Below, piece by piece: positions 10,725-21,543 of a DNA stretch of 64,000 nt (position 1 is its first letter; every line of letters begins with the position of its first letter). Source of the stretch: Echinarachnius parma. Taxonomy: Eukaryota; Echinodermata; Echinoidea; Clypeasteroida; Echinarachniidae. The position numbers were made by a program, and so were the translations under genes. The DNA is taken from positions 57,501 to 121,500 of the forward strand of contig JBAMJV010003035.1 in NCBI GenBank assembly GCA_037951105.1, read 5' to 3'. A model generated the notes under the pieces. That model did not search any database. It worked only from the letters and a program-made list of their open reading frames with translations, and had not been told where the DNA came from.

Positions 10725-10779
10725 GTAAGATGTAGTGTAATTATATCTAGTAAATTATCATGCCCACATGCAGTGGTGT

Positions 10780-10970
10780 AGCGTGGTTGGACCGATTGGG
10801 GGGGGGGGGGGGGGGGGAGGGGAGGGGGGCACGCCAATTATGCGACACTCATTATATTTATTTACTTTAGAAATGATTTCCCCTCATGGTTTTAATTGTT
10901 TTCTGTAAAATTATGGGGGGGGGGGGGTGGGGGGGGGGAAGTGCCCCCACGTTTCAACCAATCAGATTTG
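10780..10970. repeat. Poly-G-rich repeat remnant
   Basis: G tracts lie at 10797-10827 and 10916-10938. They are flanked by GTGGTGTAGCGTGG and GTGCCCCCACGTTTC, strings of a dispersed repeat that also leaves poly-G tracts near 16140 and 38730. Confidence 0.5.
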
Positions 10971-11472
10971 CGCATTTAGAACACATGATCTGACTTACAA
11001 TTATTTGTAACTTACAATCGATTGTATCTCTTTCTGCAACGGGGCCCAGAAGTCCGGCTGTTGATAGGGGTGATGTCTCGTCAGTGTTCATGATCAAAGC
11101 GGTCGACTAGGCGTTTCCAATTTGCGTATAGCGAATTGAAACTTCTCATTTCATATCCTACGTGTATTCTCTTCCTTATGTCTTTAATCGTTATTTTTAA
11201 GGATAACGATTGGGTGTGTTTTGTATGTTAAAAGGGGTCCATTAACTTTGTAAAATTCATTAAATCATTAGATTAAATCGAAATCCTTCCAGTAGAACAG
11301 TGTGTTGTTATCGAAATGCTGCGCAAAATGCTTCTTTATTCGACCTTCCTTTCAAATTTACTTTCGGATCGCGCAATCTCCGTAGAAAGCTTAACAACGC
11401 TGCGCGTGCCAGGATGCTAATACGCGCACATTGTTCATCTTCACACACCCATTGTGACGTAAATTACGTCAC

Positions 11473-11517
11473 CGGTCAATATAACGGCGTTATATTGACT
11501 GATCGGTCAATATAACG
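11473..11517. repeat. Short palindrome and direct repeat of GGTCAATATAACG
   Basis: GGTCAATATAACG, its inverse CGTTATATTGAC and a third direct copy occur within 45 bp. This can form a hairpin. Confidence 0.7.
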
Positions 11518-11838
11518 CTTCTCATCCTTGTAGCGATGGTCACGTGACAGCATTTTGACCAATCGCACACCAGTATCTTTATAGGTCATATAATATAAAG
11601 TATTATTACCCATGGGCTGTGGTTTTACAAAATCATATTCCCCTCGTTTCAAGTGCCAGCAGGTGAAATAGGGGGATATTTACCATATTCCCCTCTTTCA
11701 CAAAAGCCTATGGGATTTACGTGTTAAAAAGAGGGGAATTATGACATCCGGGCACTTCACGATTCGTAGTCGAAATTTTACAAAGTGAACCGGCCCGCGG
11801 GAAAAATCTCGCGATAGTGATTTGCCATTGGTGTGTAT

Positions 11839-13881
11839 CACTGACCTCTACTAATGGACGGGCGGCTGCACGCTGATTGGCCATTCAAAAATGAGGCCGC
11901 CGCGCGCGCACTGCGGCCATATTGGGACCATCATCATGGACCGTCGATAACCCGCGGTTAATAGTGTGTAACATTCGTAAACATTTTTCAGATTAATTTT
12001 ACCAATTGTTCTCGTTAGATAAAAAGTGCTGATTGTATTCTGATTAGAGATGGCACAGTACATGGCATTTGGCTGTACAAATCGAAATGATAATGACAAA
12101 CAAAAGGCTGTTAATCACGTTTCATAGGCGAGTTGTTTGCAGCCATTGGGCCGCCTACAGTCCCATGTGTTACATTTTGTGTCAGAAAAGATTATAGTTT
12201 ACCTCTTATATTCCACATATATATTAGGTTGCTACATTTATTATAAATAGTGTACAGTACTGATAGATTTGTTTAAATATTGAAATAAAACAAGTGAAAT
12301 CGATAAGAGATTTAGATACGGGCAGGCAAATAGATGACAAAAATGTGATTGTACTGACTTGAAAATGTATTTTTGATATGATTGAATAAGTGATTGGGGT
12401 TTGAAAATGTATGTTTGAATTCATAAAGCCTATACTAAGGCTTTTCTGTCAAGACATTGACTCATTATGTTAATTACAGCCCATAAAAAGTGAAATAATG
12501 AAAGAAGATACATTTGTATATGAAATATCGGTATTATGCACTCATTTGAATTTACAAGGAATCGTGGTGGGAATTTGAGGGGATACCGAGTCATTGTGGC
12601 ATTAATGCAATGACATGGTTGATAGAGAAGCAAAACATGGCTTGGGGAAAAAGAGGAGATTTGTAATAAAGTGAAATAAATAGTATGATTAAACAAGTAT
12701 TATGTTAAATGGCAACAAAGATGGGAGGACTTTGTATCTTCCTTGGAAAATATTCAAAATAATGTAACTCAGTCGTATATAGGCCTACCATTCATGCCAT
12801 TGTAATTTGAATAATATTAAAATTTGAATCTATATTGCATCGTTTACGGATGGGAAATATTGGTATGTGTATAATCATGGGCATATAGAAAGATACATAA
12901 TGTATTTTTTTTAAAGGAGCAATTAATTTGAGTTGAAACAAAAAAGAGAAAAGAAGGAAGAAAACAAAAACAGAGTGGCTCAAAATGAATGAAGAACGGC
13001 AATAAACACAAAACAAAAGCAACAACAACAACGACAACATGTCTCTCAAATTAATGTAAAGTATTTACTTGTATAACATCTAATAAATAGAGGTTACATA
13101 TGGTCGAACTTCAAATTTCTTCAGAAGTGTTTTATAACCTCGACCATGATCGATCCCTAATCGATGTTCATAATGATTAAAACAAACCATAAAGGTAACA
13201 TTATGAATCATAACTCACAAAGCATGCCCTTTGAAACAGTAATCTCAGGAAGAACGCGGAAAATTAAAAAGGAAAGAAAACAAAGATTGGCTTTCTTTTT
13301 ATGATATTTTGATATATATATACGAGGATGACGTGCCATTTGATTATGGTATAGTAAAGTGATGCATCAACGCATGGTACAATTAAATAAATTAATGAAA
13401 ACAGCAGAAAAGTTCTCTCTTTACATGGGATACTAAATCTTGTTAAAAACAAGGGAAAATAAGAGATAAACTAGGGGCGAGTAATGGTTATAAGATTGGG
13501 TCAATAGCGGGAATCCGAGGGAATCTCTCCGGCCAACGCCGGCGCGCATATACCTTACGTTACCGTGTAAGTATCATAACAAATGGCGAATTATCATCAC
13601 TTGAGCTGTGATTCAATGCGCTGGATAATTTTAATTAATCATGCTAGTATTCAATCACTAAGACTATTTACTTCACATATATGATCATATTTAATTCCTG
13701 GGGGGATAAAGGGATATAAAAATGCCATGGTGAGCAACAACTCCGTAGCAAGTATAATGCATATACCACCTTAGTGCATATATCCGCTGTTACGGGTTGA
13801 TGGTCCCAACATGGCGCGCGCCCGCAGCCCGCGGCCTCAATTACTGAGCCATGACCGCCCGTCCATTAATAGAGGTCAGTG
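11839..13881. mobile_element. hAT-like non-autonomous DNA transposon, 2.04 kb
   Basis: A perfect 8-bp target duplication, GTGTGTAT, lies at 11831-11838 and 13882-13889. Terminal inverted repeats of about 120 bp begin CACTGACCTCTACTAATGGA and are strikingly GC-rich inside (GCCGCCGCGCGCGC, TGGGACCATCA). The interior is AT-rich, with no transposase frame. The 8-bp duplication points to hAT or a related superfamily. Confidence 0.9.
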
Positions 13882-14015
13882 GTGTGTATACACGACATGT
13901 GACTTGTGACATTTTATCAAGCAGAGACTTGGTTTTGGTACCGTTTAAATACAAAGTTTACATTTTACTAATTTCCGTTACTGCTCAAGATGTCTGATAT
14001 GGGTAATAATAATGA

Positions 14016-14150
14016 TATTGACTGGCTCTTTCGGGGGATACGACATATATTGCCTTCACTAGGATCCATATTGCCCTCGTCTTCGACTCGGGCAATATGA
14101 ATCTAGTTCAGGCAATATATGTTGTATCCCCCTCAAGGCCAGTCAATATT
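14016..14150. mobile_element. Palindromic MITE, 135 bp
   Basis: Ends TATTGACTGGCTCTTTCGGG and CCTCAAGGCCAGTCAATA, with arms GATACGACATATATTGCC and GGCAATATATGTTGTATC. Nearly the whole element can fold into one hairpin. Confidence 0.88.
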
Positions 14151-14677
14151 ATATAAATGGATCACTTTATCATATTTTGTTTGTTTGAGAAATTGAATAA
14201 CGAAGATGTACAAATACAAATGGATCATTAATTTCGTTTCAAAGGCTGTCGGTTTGCCAGAAGCAGTACAAATGTACATCATAATGTCACGAGCAAAAAA
14301 AGCAATTACCCACAAAATAAATTTCCGATTCCTGATAATAACGCATCGTTTGTTTAATGGACTATGACGAAGAACTCTTGAATATCCAGTGTTCATGGTT
14401 GCCCACTTCCTAAACGCATGTTGATTACTTTAGTTTTGATTATTCTTTTCTTCTGCATCCTTTTCTCGTTGACTTTCAAGCTCCATCAATGTTAGGCAAT
14501 TTTATTTTGCACACAAAAGAATGTCCACAATCGATTTATGATTACCCCCAAAAATTATGATAATATGCACAAACTTGAAGTAATTTACAATACAGTATAT
14601 TCCCTTTGAATTTTAGATTATTGTAGAAGAAAAAAAAAGTAAAATATATTCTTTTGAACGAGTAAATGTGTAATTAA

Positions 14678-15194
14678 AGAGGTAGTACAGTTTTGGTAAG
14701 GCCGAGCTTTAGTAACCAAAACCTGCACAACAACACTACAAACTATAGTTATAACTCCACCATGCTCGAAACAATTACAAACGACTAAGTAAAAGGCCTG
14801 TTATCATTTTTTTTAAAGAGCCATTAAAACACAAGAGGGCGCTCTCTAAAAAAGCATGGGTTTCAACCATTTTTCATACAAACTTATGCATGTGATGTTT
14901 TGTTGAAATAATGATTAAATAGAGAGATCATCAACAACTATTTCAAAACCTCTTTTGAACATTTTTGAAAAAGTGTAAGCATTTTTTTAATTTGTAAAAA
15001 AATCATCGAATATCTGGGCCCCAGATTTATTACGATCGGATATATTTATTGATATTTCAGCAGTTTCTGAACCCATTTTGATCAAACAAAGTTTATTCTG
15101 CCATTAAAATTGTATGCTCTTTCAAATTTTACACTCAGTTTTTCATTATCTCACAAAAAAATATTTCATGCAGCGCCAAAACTGAACTACCCCT
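14678..15194. mobile_element. MITE family 1, best copy
   Basis: A 517-bp element flanked by TTAA, with terminal inverted repeats AGAGGTAGTACAGTTTTGG and CCAAAACTGAACTACCCCT. It is non-coding. TTAA duplication with AGGG-type ends suggests the piggyBac or Kolobok superfamilies; the superfamily is an inference. Confidence 0.9.
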
Positions 15195-15409
15195 TTAAGT
15201 TATTTGGATCAGTACTTACTATTATTATATTTACATCTATTTATGAATATTAATTTCTAGAGTATGTTTATTTAAGCATATAATTATCTGATATGAATGT
15301 ATACTATATAAAAGCGATTTTGATCTAATATTAAAGGCTATTTGGATCAACTATCTTACCGTTTATATAAATATGTTTTTTAACTTATATTATATTTGTG
15401 CAACTACAG

Positions 15410-15470
15410 GCGAGTTGGGTCTTCAGCGTGGTTATATACGCGGGGGCCCCATGAAATCGGACCCAAGATT
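15410..15470 (+). pseudogene. Decayed duplicate of the TM12 exon, outer copy
   Basis: The most degenerate of three tandem copies begins after CTACAG with ASWVFSVVIYAGAP and then a stop. Its upstream intron flank (about 15340-15409) matches the flanks of the other two copies (the TATATAAATATGTTT and CTACAG region). The offset to the next copy is 218 bp. Confidence 0.85.
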
Positions 15471-15627
15471 ATTTGATTTGACTGTTTTAAACAGTCACAT
15501 TTAGTAAATTACTAAATGCGATTTGGATCTAACAAATTTGTATTTTGATCAATGATTCTATCTATCCGTTTATATAAATATGTTTGTTTTTTTAACTTAT
15601 TCTGACTATTATGACTGTTCACTCCAG

Positions 15628-15735
15628 GCGATTTGGATATTCAGCGTGGTGACGTGGGGCCCAGTGAGATACGGTACCTTAATAAGGGTACACATATATA
15701 TAAGGCTTATACATGTATATATGTGTACCCGAGAT
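15628..15735 (+). pseudogene. Decayed duplicate of the TM12 exon, inner copy
   Basis: After CTCCAG this copy reads AIWIFSVVTWGPVRYGT, almost identical to the working exon at 15858. It is then interrupted by about 40 bases containing a small palindrome (GGGTACACATA with TATGTGTACCC) before resuming with the VYPR-equivalent bases and ending. The offset to the working exon is 230 bp. It keeps an acceptor but no donor. Confidence 0.87.
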
Positions 15736-15857
15736 TTTGTTATGTGACTGTAACTAATTGATCTAACAAATTGTTATTTGGATCAATTATTCTATCTATC
15801 CATATATATATATATACATATATGTTTACTTATTATACATGACTTTATAAACTACAG

Positions 15858-16025
15858 GCGATTTGGATCTTCAGCGTGGTGACGTGGGGGCCCATGAGAT
15901 ACGGTACCTATGTGTACCCGAGATGGGCAGAGTTTCTTGGTTTCTTCTTAGCACTGTCTTCAATGGTAGCTATACCGATCCGTATGGCGCAGCAACTATT
16001 CAGCGTGCCGGGAACTCTAGTCGAG
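15858..16025 (+). CDS. SLC6 transporter exon, TM11 end to TM12
   Basis: The 56 codons run AIWIFSVVTWGPMRYGTYVY, PRWAEFLGFFLALSSMVAIP, IRMAQQLFSVPGTLVE. TYVYP.W....G...ALSSM..IP is the family TM12 signature, and the following G(T/P)L(V/P)E leads into the cytoplasmic tail. The acceptor is CTACAG|GCG and the donor GAG|GTACGT, phase 0. It is the last and only intact member of three tandem copies. Confidence 0.93.
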
Positions 16026-16059
16026 GTACGTGTATTGAAAAGTGGCGTAAACTTATAAT

Positions 16060-16190
16060 GCCCCCCTCCCAATAATTTGACAAAAACATTTTAAAAATCA
16101 AGGGGGAATTCCATCTTAAAATAAGAAAAAAGTGTGCCGCCCCCCCCCCCCCCCCCCCCAAAAAAAAAAAAAAAAAAAAAAAAATCAGTC
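16060..16190. repeat. Poly-C then poly-A tract
   Basis: A run of about 19 C (16140-16158) is followed by about 24 A, in a diverged repeat remnant just after the TM12 exon. Confidence 0.7.
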
Positions 16191-16235
16191 CCATCGCCCT
16201 ACGAGACTGTCAGTGACATGTAATTGTAAGTGGTT

Positions 16236-16402
16236 ATATTTATGGACATTTTAACCGTTTCTGAATTTATGTTTTTATCAAATAAAGTTTATTCTTTCAT
16301 TAAAATTGTATGCTCTTTCAAATTTAACATTCAGTTTTTCAGTGACTCACAAACAAATTATTTCGTGCAGCGCCCTCTATACCAAAACTCAAGTATCCCT
16401 TT
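16236..16402. mobile_element. MITE family 1, 3' fragment
   Basis: It matches the last 170 bp of the element at 14678 (CAAATAAAGTTTATTCTT, AAAATTGTATGCTCTTTCAA, CAGCGCCCTCTATACC) and ends ATCCCTTTAA. Confidence 0.85.
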
Positions 16403-16951
16403 AAAATCCGCCATTACAGGGGCGTTGCCCAATGATGTCATTTTGTATTATCTTTACCATGTGTACGCATTTCCGCCTGCAATGACGTCACCCGCAATTT
16501 GGTTAAATTAACGCAGAAAGCATTCGGGCAAATTTGGGGGGCGTTCCCATTGGGGATTTTGGAGTTAAATTTTATTTTAGGTGCAATTTTTCAAGAAAAA
16601 AAATCCCTTGATAAAATTCTCCTTGATAAATTGCAAAAGTTGAACATTGCACCCTGTTTTAATGTGGTGAGGTTTCGGGGTTCCCATATAAATATGCTCG
16701 CCATATACATGCCACACTCAACTAGCTAGCTGGGCGCTTTAACAGTCAAAACTTAAAACATGCACAACTGTTTCAAAATAAAAGCGTGACCCAAATTCGT
16801 GACCATAAAACTGATAATTAATTAATAATTAACGATATTTAGCCATATAATTTGAATTTGGTCACGACACAGAAGACATTTAAACGCGTGGGAAGCGACT
16901 TCATGATCAGAAGAGTGGCCAAGGACGATTTCCTGACCTTGCTATAGCATC

Positions 16952-17169
16952 TAAAGCCCGGTGCAGACAGAGCCCACTCGACCCAATCCGACTAGTTTTC
17001 AGTCAGATCGGCTCTGTGTGCATTGCTTCAAAACTCCGATTTTGCCAGTCGAAAGCCAGTCGTAAGCCAATCGGGCCCGATTCAACATGTTGAATCGGCC
17101 GCGACTGAATCGGATCGACTGTGGTTTTCATTCGGGTCGAGTGGGCTCAGCTGTCTACGCCGGGCTTTA
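16952..17169. mobile_element. MITE with long inverted ends, 218 bp
   Basis: Ends TAAAGCCCGGTGCAGACAGA and GTCTACGCCGGGCTTTA, continuing GCCCACTCGACCC and GGGTCGAGTGGGC, give about 32 bp of imperfect terminal inverted repeat. The target duplication is probably TA. It lies in the last intron of the transporter. Confidence 0.9.
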
Positions 17170-17381
17170 ACCCGTGTATAGTGGCCGCCTAAACTAAACA
17201 AGAAAAGTTTTGCACATTGTTTTTCCTGGCCACTATAGGCAGGTTGGCTGTTACCGACGCTAATGAAGAAATGTATAGTTCATGTAGCTACTTATGTGAT
17301 AACGGAGCTTGACGTTGAAGCTTATTGGTGATACTGAATTAATATATTCCCCCCCCCCTTTTTTTTCTCACTCTTTTGCAG

Positions 17382-17486
17382 AGAGTGAAAATCCTGATCC
17401 AGCCTGCAGTCAGACCCGTTCGAGATGATGATATCCACCGTTATGAGGAAGGTCAGAGGAGCGCCGAAGTGATGCACGCATTGTAA
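17382..17486 (+). CDS. SLC6 transporter last exon, cytoplasmic C-terminus
   Basis: The exon encodes RVKILIQPAVRPVRDDDIHR and YEEGQRSAEVMHAL, then TAA. The start (RVK.L..P) matches the membrane-proximal tail of family members. The acceptor is TTTTGCAG|AGA after a long C/T tract. The tail is short (34 residues) and has no evident PDZ ligand. The TAA lies at bases 17484-17486, exactly at the TTAA-type target site of a MITE that starts at 17487. The original tail may therefore have been cut or altered by that insertion. Confidence 0.9.
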   Translation, partial: RVKILIQPAVRPVRDDDIHRYEEGQRSAEVMHAL

Positions 17487-17949
17487 AGGGATCTAGTTAC
17501 TAGTAACATTGTCAATATCCATACAATATACTAAGAAGTCTAGTAGTTCTCGCATAACTCATTACAGTACTATTGCATTCGTATATAGAGGGATTTATAT
17601 ACTAGTAACATTGTCGAAATCCACAAAGAACTCTAGCAGTTCTCACATACCTCATGTACTCGTATTACCAATAGAAGCATGGAACAGGTTTTGGTTTTCC
17701 AAATTTCTCTTTGGTTATAAAGATATGTGTGATTGAAGTGTTTGGATTTGAAATTCTCTAGTGGAGAATTTCAACCGTGTACAAGGTCAGTGCAATCACT
17801 TTGCATTTTTGCTCATTACTTGGTGAAATGACACTCGGCATTTACCAGGGAATTTTCACACATCACTTGGTAGATCAGATTACAGAAATACACATCATAA
17901 TCAAACCTTTGTCAGTTTTTGCACATGTCAACGGAGTTACTAGATCCCT
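17487..17949. mobile_element. MITE family 2, copy abutting the transporter stop codon
   Basis: Ends AGGGATCTAGTTACTAG and GTTACTAGATCCCT. The flanking TTAA sites have decayed to GTAA and TTAT. The left part holds an internal repeat of its own first 90 bp (CTAGTAACATTGTC twice). The transporter's TAA is the last three bases of the left target site. Confidence 0.85.
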
Positions 17950-18577
17950 TTATAAAGCCACTTCATCGTCGCGTCTGAGGCTACTTTTCAAAGTATTATT
18001 TACATTTAGTAGGCCTATACAGGTACATTGTATATGCGACTTTATGGTAACTGGTTTTTGATAAATGTTAGTGTTGTAATAATTTTCGCGACTGCATGGG
18101 GATGTATCGATTTCGGGGCGTATTAATATCGTTATATTTTAGCATTGAAATAATTCTGCACGACTTGGGAGGTTGATTTCTTTTCCGTACATACATGTAA
18201 ATACTTTTGTAGAATGTAATCTTATTGTGTAGACGATGTATTGGTACAATCATTGTCATGGTACAATCGAGTAAAAGTAGGGAATTTCATAGTTTCATAG
18301 AAGGTGTAATGGATCTCAAGATTGAATTGCAGCTATAATCTCAATCATGAGTCCAGTAATTGAAATTCCTGTTTCATTTTTTTTTTGCATATAAGCCTAG
18401 TTTCCCTTTTCATAACTTTACATTTAAACGCAATTACAATTTCTCAAAAGTGGATGTGTATGAGCTTACACAAAGATGCGCTAATTGTCAACTTTAGACC
18501 GATTGTACCTCATATATCGCTTATAATGTCATAATCAGTGGCGTTTGTTCGCACAATTGTGCTCGCGGGGGATTGTC

Positions 18578-18982
18578 AGGGACCACCAGGCAAAGAACAA
18601 CACATAAGTATATGTTTTGGTACCGTTTTGTGATATCAAATAGATACCCAACATTTTGCAAAGGGTTGTGTAATTCATTAACAAAGCAATTAATTTCCAG
18701 CACTTACGGAACCACTACTATTTCCTGGTTCCGTACGGGCCAAACATTTGCGAGTGCGCCAATGCTATTCACGCGTACGTTTGGAGACAATAGAATCCCA
18801 GACGATTCTTTCGCTCTGGACAAAGTAGTCTCGTACGCATGAACGCATGCTTCAGAATGGTGATGCGTTTTCCAATTATATATTTTTTTTCTGGAAACAT
18901 ATTTTTGTGAACTTGTTGGAATGGAATACTAAAGATGTTACCTTTCATTTATAAGAATATTATTTTTGGGTGGTGGTATCCT
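18578..18982. mobile_element. MITE family 3, copy 1
   Basis: It aligns over its whole length with the copy at 43892 (AGGGACCACCAGGCAAAGAA to GGTGGTGGTATCCT). TTAA follows on the right; the left site is degraded. Confidence 0.85.
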
Positions 18983-19019
18983 TTAACCGCCTCTTTCATG
19001 AACATTGATGGAAGCACTC

Positions 19020-19400
19020 TGTCGCGCTCCTTTTTCGGCCGCCATCTTCAATTTCAAAATGACCGCTAAATGGAACTTATTTTCCTTGATATATTGGAAA
19101 CTAGACAGCTAGAGAGTTCATTTCAGTGTCTATACCTCCATTTTAGGGTAAACTATTCAAACAGAATATCGACTTGATAGATCTAATTTGGCAGCCGTCT
19201 TAAAATTCAAGATGGTTCAAGATGGCCGCCAATTGAAATATGATTTTCCACAATACTTTGGGAAACTAAAACAGATTGGGAATTCCTTTCAGTGGCTCAT
19301 ATCCTTGTGTTGACGTCACCAAATAACATGAACTGTCTCTGAAAGACCTCAAGTGGCAACCATTTCTGGTTCCAAGTAGGCCGCCATTTGATTCATATCT
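19020..19400. repeat. Repeats with GGCCGCCATCTT / AAGATGGCCGCC motifs
   Basis: Units of about 150-180 bp share (A)TTCAAGATGGCCGCC, TTTGGGAAACTA / TATTGGAAACTA and TTTCAGTG. They are degenerate direct repeats of unknown origin. Confidence 0.55.
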
Positions 19401-19404
19401 GAAC

Positions 19405-19870
19405 TTTTTAAAATGTAAACACAAGGCTACATTTGGTCTGGTTTCATGGACTACGCTTGAAGTAACTTTTGATCCAAATTCTATATTTTTATTATCTGCA
19501 ATAGCCCCCTCATCGCCGGAGATGCACAGTGTATAGAAGAGTTTGTACTGATAAGTTCTGCAACGTATTTCATTTGATTTACCATGTGTATTTTCTATCA
19601 TATTCTCTTCTGAAAACAAAACCAGTTGTTTAGTTCTTTTCTGAAACGTCTTTCATATTGATTTAACATGTATATTTTCTGACATATTTTCTTTCTTTTT
19701 TATGTTATACATGTAGTAATTTTAAATTCTTGAGAAGTCAACACTTGGTCTGATTACACGGTCCAAAGCATTATTTTGTATTCTCTGCAATAGCCCTGTA
19801 ATTGGCGGAGATGCAAAGTGAATACCGGTAGAAGGTAGAAGGTAGAAAGTTTCGAACTGAAAATAATTTG
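19405..19870. repeat. Degenerate tandem duplication, offset about 310 bp
   Basis: Segments near 19430-19530 and 19745-19825 share TTGGTCTG(G/A)TT, ATTCT(A/C)T, TCTGCAATAGCCC and GGCGGAGATGCA / GCCGGAGATGCA. Confidence 0.6.
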
Positions 19871-20141
19871 CTAACTTCTTAAACCTCTTCACTTTTGGGT
19901 ATATAATATTATTGACTTTCATATTTCCTTTCTTTTTTAATGAGATATGATATTGATGCCTATCACACCGCATAGAAATTGTCAATAAAGAAAGAACAGT
20001 ACATGAACTGTAATTGTTTCTTGTAAATTCCACTTTATATTACGAAAAAAAATATTCTTACCTTGAATATATTCAGTTATCATTTGTTGAATATTGTAAT
20101 GTGCCTTCTGCATAGCACTGTATTGCATGTCACATCCCTTC

Positions 20142-20147
20142 AATAAA
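20142..20147 (+). terminator. Candidate poly(A) signal of the SLC6 gene
   Basis: AATAAA in the context CTTCAATAAATTAG. It lies 2.66 kb downstream of the stop codon and before the convergent gene's own candidate signal at 20869. Confidence 0.4.
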
Positions 20148-20274
20148 TTAGATTTGTAATCATAAACAAACTCCTATCTTTCGAATTTGTTTGTTGAATG
20201 TGGTTACAAGTGACTGGTTCTACAAAAAAAAAGAATTAAAAAAAAGAAGTATGTCCATATTATTGCAATAATAT

Positions 20275-20580
20275 CACCTTCATCATCATCTTAATCTCTA
20301 GCACCATCACCACCATCATCGTCATCATCACTATAATCCTCATCATCGTTGACATCATGATCATTATCACCATCATCATCATCTCTTCCACCATCACCAC
20401 CACCACTATCGTATCTACCACCACCACCACCACCACCACCATCATCATCTCTACCACCACCACCACCATCACCATCATCATTTCTACCACCACCACCATC
20501 ATCATCTCTACCACCACCACCATAATCATCACCTCTCCCACCATCACCATAATCATTATCATGAACATTACCAGCATATT
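20275..20580. repeat. (CAT/CAC)n trinucleotide array
   Basis: Imperfect array of CAT and CAC triplets with TCTACC spacers. It lies between the two convergent 3' ends and is open in several frames without being coding. Confidence 0.93.
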
Positions 20581-20868
20581 CACCACAAACAATTACACTA
20601 TCACCCTCTTATAAAACACAAACATGTTGACTGAAATAATCTCAAAACACAAAAGTTAACGATTTTCAGTGAATCTTTTCTTTTATTACATCACCTCTTT
20701 CCAACATTTTCTCCTATTCATCAGGAAGACAGTCATATAGATAATGAACATCATAACAAATTCATCTTAGAATTGGCTAAGATAACTTTCAAATGGATAA
20801 GTTTCAATTGACAATTCTTGTTCCAACATAATTTCAAATAAAGTAACTAAAGTAAAGCAACGAGTAGC

Positions 20869-20874
20869 TTTATT
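20869..20874 (-). terminator. Candidate poly(A) signal of the RhoGEF gene
   Basis: TTTATT on the plus strand reads AATAAA on the minus strand, in the context GCTAATAAAGCTAC. It faces the transporter's candidate signal at 20142, giving a tail-to-tail gap of about 0.7 kb. Confidence 0.35.
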
Positions 20875-21543
20875 AGCAATAAAGCTTATGCATCTACACT
20901 ATACAATTGTCAGTTCAACTTCATGGTGAGATTGATTTTTATTTAATTAGTATAGTCCTATCATCTCTTCTACTGCATGGTGTCATTAAACTAAAAATGC
21001 ACAATAATCAAATCGAAGTTTAAAAAGAAAGAGGAAACTAAATTAAATAGAACATAGGAGCATGGACACACAAATAATTTTGTTAATTTGCAGAATGATG
21101 TACACAAAAAATACAGCACATCCGATTGAATAAAGTAATGCATCATTACATGGCAAGTATGGCGGTTTCCCAATTAGGCATTCCAATTATGTTCCTATCA
21201 TACACAATTTCTCTGTTTTCAAACTAAAATACAAATCTGCAAGTTGTTAACTAAGACAAACACATTCCCTAAATAAATATGTTTCCGAATCTAATCCTTT
21301 GCAAATAAATGGGTATGTCCTTTCAACAAAGCAGATGACCAAGATAAAACAAAAACAAATCAAATGTTAACCAAAATTAACTTTCATGATAAAACAAACT
21401 GAGGTTATTTTGAAACATCAGCCTGATCCCATAAACCTGATTTGAACCCACATAATTGTACAAGTGGCCAATAAATCAATCATTCCTTTTATATCAGTCC
21501 AGAAATAATACAGGAAACTCGATATTGTGTGGTTAGTTTACTG

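Larger units (their letters stand above)
774..17486 (+). other. SLC6 neurotransmitter/osmolyte transporter gene, visible coding span (nine exons)
   Basis: The gene encodes the C-terminal 60 percent of an SLC6 sodium- and chloride-coupled symporter of the GABA/taurine/creatine/betaine branch, a plasma-membrane protein of 12 helices. Nine exons with GT..AG borders and matching phases total 1092 nt (363 residues plus stop) and cover TM5 to TM12 and the cytoplasmic tail. Family signatures seen: [83 protein letters not shown] and ALSSM. The NS.TS motif (chloride site serine) and the Asp-Ser of GLDSQ (Na2 site) are present. NSFTS has Phe where GAT-type proteins usually have Gly, and TKGG replaces the usual TEGG before TM10. 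The substrate cannot be told from this part. The 5' exons (N-terminus to TM4) are left of the window. Confidence 0.93.
17487..20165 (+). other. Probable SLC6 3' untranslated region
   Basis: No coding exon was recognised downstream of the stop. A consensus AATAAA at 20142-20147 is the first convincing poly(A) signal in a setting that looks like a transcript end, which would give a 2.7 kb 3' UTR. The stretch contains two MITEs (17487-17949 and 18578-18982), a block of repeats with GATGGCCGCC motifs (about 19030-19400) and a degenerate tandem duplication (19405-19870). Its extent is an inference; no transcript evidence is available. Confidence 0.4.

Noticed and set aside
11839-13881. Possible autonomous transposon with a transposase
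   Set aside because: No frame over about 90 codons and no recognisable DDE or BED-finger motif. It is a non-autonomous element.
20260-20614. Open frames on both strands rich in Met/Val or Thr/Ile
   Set aside because: Produced by the CAT/CAC triplet array; not coding.
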